A program made the translations under genes and the position numbers. Positions 51,101 through 62,000 of a stretch of DNA of 62,000 nucleotides are shown here, one piece after another; the stretch's first letter is position 1; each line of letters begins with the position of its first letter. Location of the stretch: NCBI RefSeq assembly GCF_964340395.1, contig NC_135570.1, positions 2,690,001 to 2,752,000 on the forward strand, read 5' to 3'. This DNA is from Glandiceps talaboti. Lineage: Eukaryota; Hemichordata; Enteropneusta; Spengelidae. The notes below the pieces were generated by a model that worked only from the letters and a program-made list of their open reading frames with translations, made no database searches and was not told the DNA's origin.

Positions 51101-51642
51101 ATGTACCACAGTCCCTCTTAGGGGATCGATGCCCAGTTGTTGGGCATGTTGGCGGAATGATGGTACTTCATGATCAATGGCTGGGTAACGGGTACAGGTG
51201 TACAGGTGTACCCTGGCGCCCCGATCTGAATTACGCTACAAAGATTCAACAACTTGAGGTCTAAAGTCTACATTTCAACCAGAAACTATAGATGTCAGAT
51301 TTCTAAATTTACACAGAAAATAGAAGTCAAATGTTCCGGAAAATGTGAAAATCGGCAACTTGGAAATTACGTTCTCCAGAATCACACTAGTCTAGTTCCT
51401 ATACAGTATCGTTACGATTTATACCTCCACTCACATCACACCAGGGCCTGACTTATACAGTCTGGTCATCCAGACTAGAATCTTACGTGCATTCAAAGAG
51501 GAGTAAACTTCTACAGGATCCAATGCTTAAATGAGTAATTTGAAAGAATCACAGTTCTATACGTGAGTCACAAAAAAGGATGGATCAAAAACAACGGTAC
51601 ATGTACTATGATCTTGTCTGTGACCATAACCTTACTTTGTAA

Positions 51643-51780
<138 letters not shown>

Positions 51781-53972
51781 CTCTCTAGCATTGAAATCGC
51801 AATGACAGAGGAATTATGGCTGGTTTTATAAACAGTCATGTTTATTAGTGAAAGAAAACATTGATACTTGCTGATGTATTGATCTGTTTTGGCGAATCTT
51901 TATTACATGTGATATCTTATTATAGATTATATAGACACATGTAAATGTCAAATTTAAGAGAGACTTTTCTCCAAGGCCACTGTAAATATTTAGTAAACAC
52001 ATCAAACAACATGAACACAAACAGATGTCGTCGCGGGAGACTTGCCATGAAATGGAGTAAATATATATACTCCGGAAGCCCCTTTTCTTAAAATAATCCA
52101 TTCACAAGTACAGATTAGATCTCAAATTACTAAAACGGACACCACCTTGTACAGCAATCGAGGTGATTTTTAATGGGAAGCGTAAAAAAACTTGATGATT
52201 ACGAAATCTGTACCGTGTGCATCATTTAGTATAACGAACAGTTGAGTTGAGGCCAACATGAGCTGAAAATAGTATATTATACTTAACTTCCCGATCGATT
52301 TAGAATACACGTCATGTGCTATACATTTTCTAATAGTTTTTAAACTTTATTAAAGTTGTCAGGGAATTCAAAAACCCAGTCTTCAGTTGTTCTTTGGTAT
52401 CCCCCAAAATCACCAGAAGGAGCGCTTGCTCTCGAAATGAAATAGTATATTTTGAAGAGAAAAATGTATAAAAAAAACAACAACACATAAATATAAATTT
52501 ACCACACCATTTTCGTTATTTTTCAGATTTAGTTCAATGTGTCCAGTCCGTAAATAGTTACAAATAAGTCTAAAGTAATGTGGAATTTATATGTATGTAT
52601 TTTTGTGCTGTTCAAATAACAACCATCATTCTAGGTATTTTTACCATGTATGTCGCGACACCACACGTGAAATGTAACTGCAGAATAGAAGAGAAGAGAA
52701 GATCTGAGAAAAGAACATTATCACATGTACACCATCCGTATAGTTCTAGTTTTGTATGCATAGAATTTAGTACTGCAAATTTTTTGTCATCGTCGTAAAC
52801 CACAGCCTCTTTTAGTACGTCACCGTCCAAGACGCTTTATATTTCACAGTGTCGAGGAAGAAATACAGTAATAATGAAGAAATAATATATCAGCTCTGGT
52901 TTGCGAGAATGATTTTATGTACGTGTTGCCATAGTCAACTATGAGGGCGCACTCTCCCGGGCACCAATAAGATCAGACAGTCCAAGCTGGACTAGGCTTG
53001 GCTCGTCATGAGTGACTCGCTCTCAGTACTTCTGTCTGCATCAGTATAAAGGGACATTAGAAATAACAATGTTATAGCATGCAAAAATAACACCATTATA
53101 AAATCTCCAAACTGAGGAACAAAATGCTAGAAAATTATACCACATGAATATGTTAAAAAAAGGAAAGGTATACAAGTATTTGTTATTGTCTCTTCACAGG
53201 TATGCATTCAAACCAAATTTATTATCATGTGATTTGATGATGAACACACGTCTGTTATTTACATCAAATGGCATTGCTAGTGAAATTGAGTATACAGGGG
53301 GAAGTATATACCTTGCATATAAAAAACAAAAAATACTAGTAAGCTGAAGTCCAAATGCTGATGACAACTCCATGATTTTAGAATACCCTCCATAGAAAAA
53401 AGATGTAAGGCCAAAAAGAAAATTATTTCTGGTCAGGATAGTTTGTCTAAAATGGTGCAATGTTACAATTCTCAACAAACCTGTCACTCAGTCCAGTCTA
53501 TTTATGGCAGTTACTGTTCATTTTATTTAGTACTTTAGAGCAAGTGTGTATGTGGGGGAAGATGTCATTTGCTTGTTCATGATTGGCTCTGCAGTTGTCT
53601 TCACTGAAGTAGGGAGGGTTATTTTTGTGTTTCACCACCAATCTGCAGACTGCCTAGGCTGGACAAACACACACACACATACACACACAAAAGAGCAATG
53701 CAGTGGTATTTAAGTGATGGGCACGCTGACCAGAAACAATTTTTTTTTGGCTAAGGTTTAACTCTGAGAATTTCCATCTTAAAATAGTAACTAAAATACA
53801 AAATGTTAACACTACCGATAGAATAAGTATGACATATTTGTATTCTAGACAGTGCTTGATGTATGGATGAATACTATACGTCCAGCTACTCAACTTACCT
53901 GCTGGGTTTTCCCCAGATATATATTCCGAATACATTTCATCACCTAGCTATGTCTGGAACTTACCCAGGTAG

Positions 53973-54146
53973 CTAGGGTACAGACACCTACCAAGATGTA
54001 CCTCCCAATACTACATTTAGCACTGTCTGTACAATACCAATCTATATAGAAATAAATACTGGGGTACAGACACCTATCAAGATGTACCTCCAAGTACTAC
54101 ATTTAGCACTGTCTGTACAATACCAGTATATAAAAACAAATGCTCA
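53973..54146. repeat. Two tandem copies of an about 87-bp unit
   Basis: Each has GGTACAGACACCTAYCAAGA, then TACTACATTTAGCACTGTCT and GTACAATACCA. Few differences separate the two copies. Confidence 0.85.
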
Positions 54147-54775
54147 AATCCAATTTTACATGAGACCAAACTTAGGGACCGGACAGAATTTACGGCAGGG
54201 GGTGGGCCTGGGGAGAAATTATCTCTGACTTGTTTTTTTTCCTGCCCCCCCCCATCCACTGTGACCAAAATTTCACAGCCCCCCCTTTCAAAAGTATACA
54301 AATTTCATGGCCCCCCCCCCCCAAAAAAAAAAGTGCACAATATCCTGCCCCCTACAATAACTAAAAAGAGTACAAATATTTTTGTTACTGTAGCACAACT
54401 GTAATATTTCTTTTGATACTACTATTATGTTACTATTTCAGCCCAAACAACTTAGTAGTTGTAGAGGAAGTTTTTTAGAAAACAAAACAAAATAAAACAT
54501 TTTGACCATACATGTAATTATACACATGTGGTATAATCTTGTTTACAACTAGACACCATAAGTAGTCATCACTTAATACCAAGGCATTTGATGTGGTGGT
54601 TTTAACTGTCATTCACTGATACATACACAGAAACACAGACACAGAGTAAACACACATTCACATGCGTGATTTGTGAAAAACTGTAGTGGGGACATTTGTT
54701 GGGTGTATCTAAGGACATCACATCACCTACATAGTGTATTCAAATATCTATTTATACTCATAACACAATAACTAT

Positions 54776-55075
54776 CTAATGTCAGACATTTGTGATGTCA
54801 TGAAGTGCTAGCAAACTAAGGATTTTATGCACACTGAGGTCTGACAAATATAGCTTTCACTTTCCTACACCAAATGCATTACCAATACACATGTAAATGT
54901 AAGACATTTGTGACTTCATGAAAGTGCAAAGAAATTCAGAATGTTATGGAATACTTAGATGTAATCACTGGGAATATGCTTTCAGTTCCAAAACCATACA
55001 TATTTAAACCTATAGTGTCAGGCATTTGTGACTTCATGATGGGGACAGCAAATTCAGAATTGTATTCAATACACT
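54776..55075. repeat. Diverged 120-bp tandem repeat, three units
   Basis: TCAGACATTTGTGATGTCAT, AAGACATTTGTGACTTCATG and CAGGCATTTGTGACTTCATG mark the three units, each followed by AGCAAA/AAGAAA and AATTCAGAAT-type sequence. Confidence 0.75.
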
Positions 55076-55089
55076 GTACAGTGATCAGA

Positions 55090-55202
<113 letters not shown>

Positions 55203-55282
55203 TGACCTTTTGGTGAAAAATGTAAATACAAAAACGTCTGGCCAGATTAATTTAGATAGGTGTTTTATTTCTTTTCTTGACA

Positions 55283-55504
55283 CTATTCTTGAGTTTCACT
55301 CTCAGACTCACTAGAGTCTGAAGATGTGAGACAAGACTTGTCTTTCTTTCTATCTAAAATCAGTGAAATTAAACAATTTCCCTCCTCAGCATCATCAAAT
55401 GCATCTATCTGTACTAAATATTGTAAAGCATTTAGATGTCTGCGTGGTGTTAAGTGTTTTTTCATCAGTGACTTTGCACTAACTTTGGTAGTTGCCTTCT
55501 GGCC
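55283..55504 (-). pseudogene. Possible 3' fragment of a transposon gene
   Basis: An open frame continuous with the AT tract reads QKATTKVSAKSLMKKHLTPR, RHLNALQYLVQIDAFDDAEE and so on to the acidic end SSDSSESESETQE and a stop. AATAAA follows within about 20 bases on the same strand. The composition looks protein-like, unlike neighbouring frames. I do not recognise the family. Its place inside inverted repeats suggests the C-terminal remnant of an element-encoded protein whose upstream part was lost or replaced by AT repeats. A host-gene terminal exon is the alternative (CCAG acceptor at the AT edge, but no pyrimidine tract). Confidence 0.3.
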
Positions 55505-55564
<60 letters not shown>

Positions 55565-55654
55565 CCTTGATGGTAATTACACACTGAACCTGTTTCCACA
55601 GTGCTAAAATGTATGTATGTATGTATGTATGTATGTATACATATGTGTGTGTGT

Positions 55655-55691
<37 letters not shown>

Positions 55692-55695
55692 CAAC
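55505..55695. repeat. (AT)n, (TATG)n and (TG)n microsatellites
   Basis: AT at 55505-55561, ATGT units at 55610-55640 and TG at about 55650-55690, separated by unique sequence. Confidence 0.96.
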
Positions 55696-56143
55696 TTGGT
55701 GTATATAAGAGTAATTCAGGGTGTATCAAATTAATCTTGAGTAGTGTTTTTATGCTTCACTAAATAGGTACATACAAACGTAAACACTTCCATTTTAATA
55801 CATAAATGAAAGTGTAGACATTCAATATTAAAGGCGATATCAAGTGCTATCTCATGCAATGCTAAATTTTCTAACATATTAATTTTTTTCAATGACAAAA
55901 TATTTCGTGGCCCCCCCTTTCAAACCATGAGAATTTTCATGGCCCCCCCTTCAAGCCTCCCATTTTTTTCATGGCCCCCCCAATTTCTCCCCAGGCCCCC
56001 CCCCCCCCCCCCCCTGCCGTAAATTCTGTCCGGTCCCTTAGACAGGCAATACTGACACTCAACATCTACAGGTATATATAGAACTGATAACAAAGTCACT
56101 CGAAATAACTGCCATATTTGCTGAAAGGAATGACCCATTAGAT

Positions 56144-56215
56144 TGAAGTGGCCATATGAATGAGGAGTGGGTATTTATTTTGGATTTTTAATTTATAAAA
56201 CAATTTTATTATAAG
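56144..56215. repeat. Solo arm of foldback MITE, family E
   Basis: GAAGTGGCCATATGAATGAG through TATTTATTTTGGATTTTTAA and ATAAAACAATTTTATTA matches one arm of 25642-25995; the other arm is absent. Confidence 0.8.
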
Positions 56216-57737
56216 TTTGTGGTTTTGACTTTACAAAAAAAGGCAACAAGAAACACCAGATTTCTTTAAAGCTACATGTTTATTTCACCAAGAAAACAAA
56301 CTTGAGTTAAAGCCATTAAAAGATCACAACACTCTGTATGCATCCAGTGGATATAAAACTCACTTCTAAATACTGATAATTGTAATATTTAAATGTGTCA
56401 TTATTGATCACACACAAAAATTAGTTAGAGGGCGCTATACAAATGTTTGGCGCCCCCTGTGTCTAAAATTGACTTTCTTTTGTTCGAAGTGGACGGAATC
56501 ACAATGTAAAAGTGAAAGTGTAATACTGAGTAGAAGTCAGAAGTAAAGCAATGTGAATCAGTTGGACGGATAAAGATGACAGCACCTTGCATGCATAAAT
56601 TCATTCCACTCTAAAGGCAGTGAGACAAAAAATTCAAAATCACTTTTAAAAAAACTGACATTGCAACCAGGCACAAACTGACAAAACACCTGGTTGGTGT
56701 AGCAACAAGGAATGCTTGTTAAACTGACATAGCAACCAGGTAAATTTACATAGCAGCCTAGTAAATTCACATAGCAAACAGGTATAAACTGGCATAGCAA
56801 CAAGGAGTGCTAATTGGGTACAGAATAAACTTTTCAGATTTTGACAATTTTCAGAACTTCTTGCTAAAACTGATGAGAACAATCAGTGAATGTTGACACA
56901 GAATACAAAGAAGTCTAAATTACTGACAAAATCTTTTTCAGGTCTACACTTTGCAAATGACCACCCTGTATGGAATGTTCATGATTGAAAAAAAAGAAAA
57001 GAATCTGAGATATGTCTTAATTCTTTGCAACAAGTGGTGTATCAAAAGAATACTTCAAGTATGACATAATACTAGAAATGGTCCATTTTCCCTTAAAAAT
57101 ACCCACAATGCCATTTCTGCACAACAGAATCCATAATAACATAAGTTTATCATATTGCCCAATTGTCATATTTGGTTTGAAATTTGGGTTGAAATGGTCT
57201 TGTAGAAATTGCAAAAAATGTAAATCACCTCATATGCATATGATGTGTGTTTGTACATCACAAAAACTAGTAAATTACTGCAACAAACTCAGGTCATTTC
57301 CTCTTAAGGATGACACCTAGCAATGGATGAAAAATTCTATGCACTATTGGCAAATTTATATTACTATGCATAACAGTATTGTAGATATGAATAAGGATAG
57401 TGACATTCTTTATAACATCTATGGATTTATAGAATTTTGATGGAATCACTACTCACTAGTTTTTCCAATGCACGCAAATACATTGGAATACTGATAAAGG
57501 TCAAAGGTTATTAGAGGTTGACAGTCAAAGATCAGGTATCAAGAGGGTCACCACCTCATGTCAGTTTCTGGAGTTTAAGTCTTAACCAATGCTAATACTA
57601 TAGCTACATGCTAATCTTACTATGCCACATCAACAATTTAGCAATATCATCGATATCTTTAATATTATGCAAAATCAATAATCTGACAATCTGGCAATCA
57701 GATCTTTAATTCTATGTCATATCACTACTATGCTTGT

Positions 57738-57830
57738 TAGTCTGTAAGGTATGCTGTGCTGGGGCACCCTCGCATATCAGTCAACCTCTTTCACCAGTGA
57801 AGGTGGACCAACATCTTACTGTCTATAAGC
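57738..57830. repeat. Hairpin element, family B, reverse copy
   Basis: The reverse complement contains GAGGGTGCCCCAGCACAGCA and TACCTTACAGACTA, matching 14611-14708 and 4050-4150. Confidence 0.6.
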
Positions 57831-57987
57831 TAGTGTCATCATTACCTATATCTATTACTGTATCTAAAGTGTAAAACAGTTACATTGCTTACTTTTCTAC
57901 AATGTATTTAAACTCATTTGACCAGATGTACTCAATTGAACATTAAAACATTCAACCGTTTCCCCGTACAGAGTTGTCATTATGTTT

Positions 57988-58106
57988 GCCTAGAGACTTG
58001 CTCTCTGGTTTGACATACTGGCTTGGCAGAGACTTGGCTATTGGCTTAAAAAGATATCCTAGCAAATGACCACCATCAAGCCAGATAACTAAGTCTCTGG
58101 GCTATC
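57988..58106. repeat. Inverted-repeat element, family I
   Basis: CAGAGACTTGGCTATTGGCTT and, inverted, AAGCCAGATAACTAAGTCTCTG form the arms. A shorter relative with AGGCTTGGCTATCTGGCTTG is at 535-605. Confidence 0.6.
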
Positions 58107-58854
58107 ATTCTGCTGAAGAGTCAAAATTCTCACTTTCTTTATAGAAGTTTAAATATTTCTGACCCTCTGAAACAAAAAAGAGCAAAATGTGTACATTTCT
58201 TGGATGTCATAACAAAAAAACTGTGCTTACATCTATATTGCTTGATAAACCAATGTGACAACATTAGATTATAAAGCAACTGTCAGTAAAAAGAACCACT
58301 TTAAAAGACAACAATTCGTGATATGTTTACAGTAGTGCAATAAATGATAAACAAACTTGGTGCAACCATTGTCACAACTAAGTGAAGGTGCTAAGTCCAT
58401 AAACTGTGCTGCATGTTTTCCAACTTCTAATATCTGATATTTTTCTTTTACTTGGCCAAAGTTTCCATGAAAATAGACACAAAATGAAGCAATTTGTTGT
58501 ACTATGAGGATAAAAATTAGATTTTTTTTCTTCTCTTTTATTTTTTGGTTTAACATTAATTTTCTCCAGTCAAGACAGTCCACATCAATCTGAGGTGATA
58601 AAATTTATGTTTTCATCTAAAACTTGAGGGTCACAATAATGCAGCAGGATAAACTCCTCATAAACTTTTACAATTATTTCACTTAAATTTACCTATGTTT
58701 TAGAGGGAAACCCCAGATAGGATGAATTTTACAAAGTGACAAAAATTGTATGAATTGAATTAACATGATTGAACATCCATGGAAACTTGGGTTATCAGCT
58801 TATAATGAAATACACTGTTATTTCATGAAAACTTTGGCAAATTTCAACAAATTT

Positions 58855-59041
58855 TTAAGCATATTCAGAGTCAATACAGTAAGCGGGATGACCTCGATAA
58901 AGCCCATGGTCTCTCAACACCTTCTCTTTCTGGTTATGGTCCTTGAACATGAGACTTTGTGTACGCTTTGAATCGTCTTCTTCCATTCTTTGTATAATTT
59001 GGTTATGCCAGGTACGTTCTCTCAGTAATCGCTCTAGCTCC
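58855..59041 (-). CDS. Distal terminal exon of an unidentified gene
   Basis: The acceptor CTATAG precedes 59041. One base completes a split codon and 61 residues follow (ELERLLRERTWHNQIIQRME, then EDDSKRTQSLMFKDHNQKEK, then VLRDHGLYRGHPAYCIDSEYA) before TAA at 58855-58857. The peptide aligns without gaps with the exon at 60306-60471 from LERL to the RG near the end: W is 10 residues in for both, and RG is 39 residues after W in both. It is therefore a duplicated exon with the same phase. Codon use and composition look coding. The family is not recognised; a helical C-terminal module is all that can be said. Upstream exons lie beyond 62000. Confidence 0.6.
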
Positions 59042-60305
59042 CTATAGAATTAGTAAAAAGGAAAGAAAAAATATGCCAAGCTTTTGATTAAAAGACAAGA
59101 TTGGAGATAAAACCACACAGGTATCCACAACCAGAAAGAGTAAAGTAAAGAAAAAAGGAGTTGAAGGGCAAAAAACTCAAAATGTTCTTCTAACAAAAAA
59201 TCACACTTTTTTTTAAAATTCTCAATCTATCTATCATATTAATCAATTTGAATATACATAATAACTTCCATATCACAAAATAATTAAATTGAAAAGAAAA
59301 CTGATAATTTTTCAAAGTAAAAAATCAAAAATTAGAGTTTCATAGTTTAAATGAGTAGTTTTAGTTTCTTCTATTTAAGTTCCGTCCCTTATCTGTTTGC
59401 ATAATGGAATAACCATGAAAAAATACAATATAAATATACCATGTTCCAAAAATAATAAGGGGGGGGGGGGTTTAAATAGATATATATCTAAAATTTTATC
59501 TAATAATTATTTTTGTTTCAGTTGTTTGAAGTCAGACATACATTATAAATTTCATATCATTTTGTGAAATTAACGTTTTGAAAACAATTCTTGAGGAATT
59601 CTCTGACTTCTTTTTAATGTATCAAGATCAAACGTCAAAGGTTATCATATTTTGTTTTATGGAGATGGTAAGAGAAAAGGTCATTTATGAGTAGTTTCAC
59701 ACTGTCTTTAGTGCTCACTATGATCTGAAGACAATATGAAAGATATTTATACAACTTTCTACATCTAGTATTTGTCTTTGACTTCAATTTAGCATCCACC
59801 TTCTCAACCTTGCCTGTAATTATAGTATGTATTTCTTGGCTTTTGATTGGTTGAAGCACCTATGACATCATATAATTTACATATTATCTAACAATATATA
59901 TTCTAATCTTTGCATGCGGTTTTGCAAATCACACTTGGTGGTGTAGAATGTAAGGTGTAGTCATGGCAACATTCCTATATCTATGCGCCTGTGCAAGATT
60001 ATAGAACTGTCAAATACTGTTTTCCAGTTATCAGTTGTGTTGCCATGGTTACCAAACAATATATACTATGATTGTAGATTTGGTGTGAGAAAGGTAAAAA
60101 CTAGGCCTGAGACTTCCCTGTTGTCGTTTTACACAGCTATCCAAACCCAATTTTTGGATGCAGCTTTAAGATAATATTAAATTGCGAAGTCTCTGGACTT
60201 TGGTAAGAGATATGTCTGAATTTAGGTGAACTAAAAAACAATGGACAAAGTTATCTGTACTGCTGCCCCCTTTTAAAATAGCATAATTTTGTAAAATACT
60301 GCAGA
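59042..60305 (-). other. Sequence between the two terminal exons
   Basis: AT-rich, with a G-run at 59460-59470. A frame at 59635-59859 has no splice context or family resemblance. No further exon was seen. Confidence 0.4.
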
Positions 60306-60471
60306 CTATTCATATTGTCCTCGGAAAACTCCTTGATTACGGAGTGATTTCGCCTTGGCTCGGTTGTCACGGAGCAGATCTTGAATCAACACATCTTTGT
60401 CAGGTTTTTTCATGCTACCAATATTTTCATCACTCCAGATATGTTCCTGCATCAAGCGTTCTAGTTTTTTC
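60306..60471 (-). CDS. Proximal terminal exon of the unidentified gene
   Basis: The acceptor TTTCATAG precedes 60471. One base of a split codon and then 54 residues (KKLERLMQEHIWSDENIGSM, KKPDKDVLIQDLLRDNRAKA, KSLRNQGVFRGQYE) precede TAG at 60306-60308. There is no donor before the stop, so this is a last exon. Same phase and length plan as the exon at 58855-59041, so the two are best read as mutually exclusive 3' ends of one transcript unit, or as ends of two tandemly duplicated genes of which one is incomplete. Confidence 0.6.
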
Positions 60472-62000
60472 CTATGAAAGTCAGTTAAATGGAAAAGACT
60501 TAGTCGATCAAGTCCCTGTGACTTGACCCAAACAGTAAGAAAAATATTCACTATGCCTACTTCTACAGTCTGCAACTACATAGCTACATGAAGCGATAAG
60601 TCTACGCATGGAAGCCAACAAGATCAGCTAAGTTTTGACATAACAATCTTACTTAGTGAATCACATTAAATCTTTACACCATTAAAAACTAAATCTTGAT
60701 AAACAATTTTCAGATAAATAGAAGAAACTGCACCGAATCCAAAAAAAATATCTGCACTTATGACAAATTACACTTTTATTTTTGACATGCCAACAAACCA
60801 TAAAATTGAAAATCTTCCATCTAAGAGCTTGTGAAATGTGAAAATAACATTTCTTAACTACATGAGGATCTAAAAGATCTATTTGTTTCTCTTTTTTTTA
60901 GATAAACAACTTGCTGAGTTGACTATTCTTGATCTTCTGGTAGCTAAAACTGGCTGAGTTGAGATCTAGACTTTGATCTTGCGAGTTCTATGTCCTTGTT
61001 GATAAAAAAGGACGCCATCTAGTTTTCTCCTAAAGATAACAGAGCCAGAGGACAGCGTAACTATGACTACAATGGTATGACAAGGTGGTTAGCTTGTGTT
61101 GGGCTTTGAAGTGCATACTGGTATATATTAGTATCTACTGTCATTTCACAATAAAACAATAAAAGTAAGTCAATTTATAAGTAGAATACATCTAAGACAT
61201 TCTTCACCATTTCGTCAAACATTTGCAACTTTTTTGGAGAAGGCATTTGAAACTTCTTTAGAAGACGTTTGAAACATTATTGCTAGAAGGTATTTGAAGG
61301 ATGTAAAATGTGTTTGAATCTCTCTTTCACACAAGATCTTCAAAACTCATCTGAGTCTCTCTACGATGGAAAAGTTTGTTTTACAGACGGTATATGAAAG
61401 TTTGTAAAGTGTCACAGAGTACAGAACACTGGTGTGTTACTACAGTGAGAATCTGATGTGTTGTTTTCTTGTGATGTTTTGATGCATTCCCTACAATTTG
61501 AAAATATCTGGTATCTAGACGATGTGATAAACAATATACAAGTAGTATGTCTGTTTCTGATGGTTTCATAATGGAAAATTATAATATATATACTTTGCTT
61601 TGAGAATGTGACAAGATACAAACCTTGTGGCATCTTCACAGAAAAGTTTCAAATGCCCATCCACTAATTATTCACTGTTTATATTAGGTTCAAACTCTAA
61701 ACAATGAATACACCAACAATAATAGGTAAAGTAGTATTGACTTTCTTACTTTTTAAAAACTTTTTTTTATATTTAGTATCTCTTTTGATATTGAACTTTT
61801 CAATATTAGTATGAAAATAAAAAGATGCACAAAATGGAAAATTTGCCATGTTTTACCATTTTTTCAATACCTATGCAATTGCAAATACCAACACTTTGAT
61901 GATGATTATGTTAAATAATGAACATTAATTTTACAAAACAAGCAAAAAATTTCAGAAGCAATTTAGGGGATTGAGATTGGGAGGAGAGAGAGTTACAATT
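60472..62000 (-). other. Upstream intron of the unidentified gene
   Basis: AT-rich. A possible small third terminal exon is at 60966-61029. The stretch 61190-61380 has TTTGAAAC/TTTGAAGG short repeats. No other exon was recognised. Confidence 0.4.

Noticed and set aside
59635-59859. 74-residue minus-strand frame as an exon between the two terminal exons
   Set aside because: No adequate acceptor/donor pair and no resemblance to the neighbouring duplicated exons.

Overview
The window is eukaryotic nuclear DNA from an animal. It is AT-rich, all recognisable genes are split by introns with GT-AG borders, and the non-coding part is full of microsatellites, minisatellites and short inverted-repeat (MITE-like) elements. 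Two protein families are clear: an SH2D4-type SH2 adaptor and the ciliary/MAPK-like kinase CDKL2. Long introns, TG/GATA/AT microsatellites and dense small DNA-transposon derivatives fit a marine invertebrate (lophotrochozoan, hemichordate or cephalochordate type), but the sequence does not settle the species. There is no bacterial, plasmid or phage content.

Layout. (1) 1-10.5 kb, plus strand: the 3' part of an SH2D4A/SH2D4B-like gene. Six exons between 2056 and 8357 encode 334 residues, with a charged coiled coil followed by a C-terminal SH2 domain; the N-terminal exons lie before the window. The probable 3' UTR carries a 105-bp and a 43-bp tandem repeat. (2) 10.5-21.2 kb: convergent intergenic DNA with at least five families of inverted-repeat elements and several minisatellites. 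(3) 21.2-48.1 kb, minus strand: a complete CDKL2 gene of ten coding exons and 668 residues, with all reading phases closing exactly across the nine introns. Its introns hold a POU-octamer array, a nest of MITEs, a G-rich block, GATA/GACA microsatellites and a 54-bp satellite. (4) 48.1-58.8 kb: CDKL2 upstream/5'-UTR region, then repeat-rich DNA with a 1.9-kb inverted-repeat-bounded composite. (5) 58.8-62 kb, minus strand: two homologous, alternative-looking last exons of a gene I could not name.

No operon-like cooperation applies. SH2D4-like and CDKL2 converge on the 10.5-21 kb spacer; CDKL2 and the unnamed third gene are head-to-tail on the minus strand. The most interesting features are splice-site duplications (a tandem in-frame donor inside the SH2 domain, a NAGNAG acceptor and a duplicated acceptor in CDKL2), a coding 39-bp minisatellite in the CDKL2 tail, a pair of paralogous terminal exons, and an array of octamer motifs 77 bp from a CDKL2 splice acceptor. 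No wholly new biological system was demonstrated. All exon calls are by reading frame, splice consensus and family resemblance; no alignment or transcript data were available.
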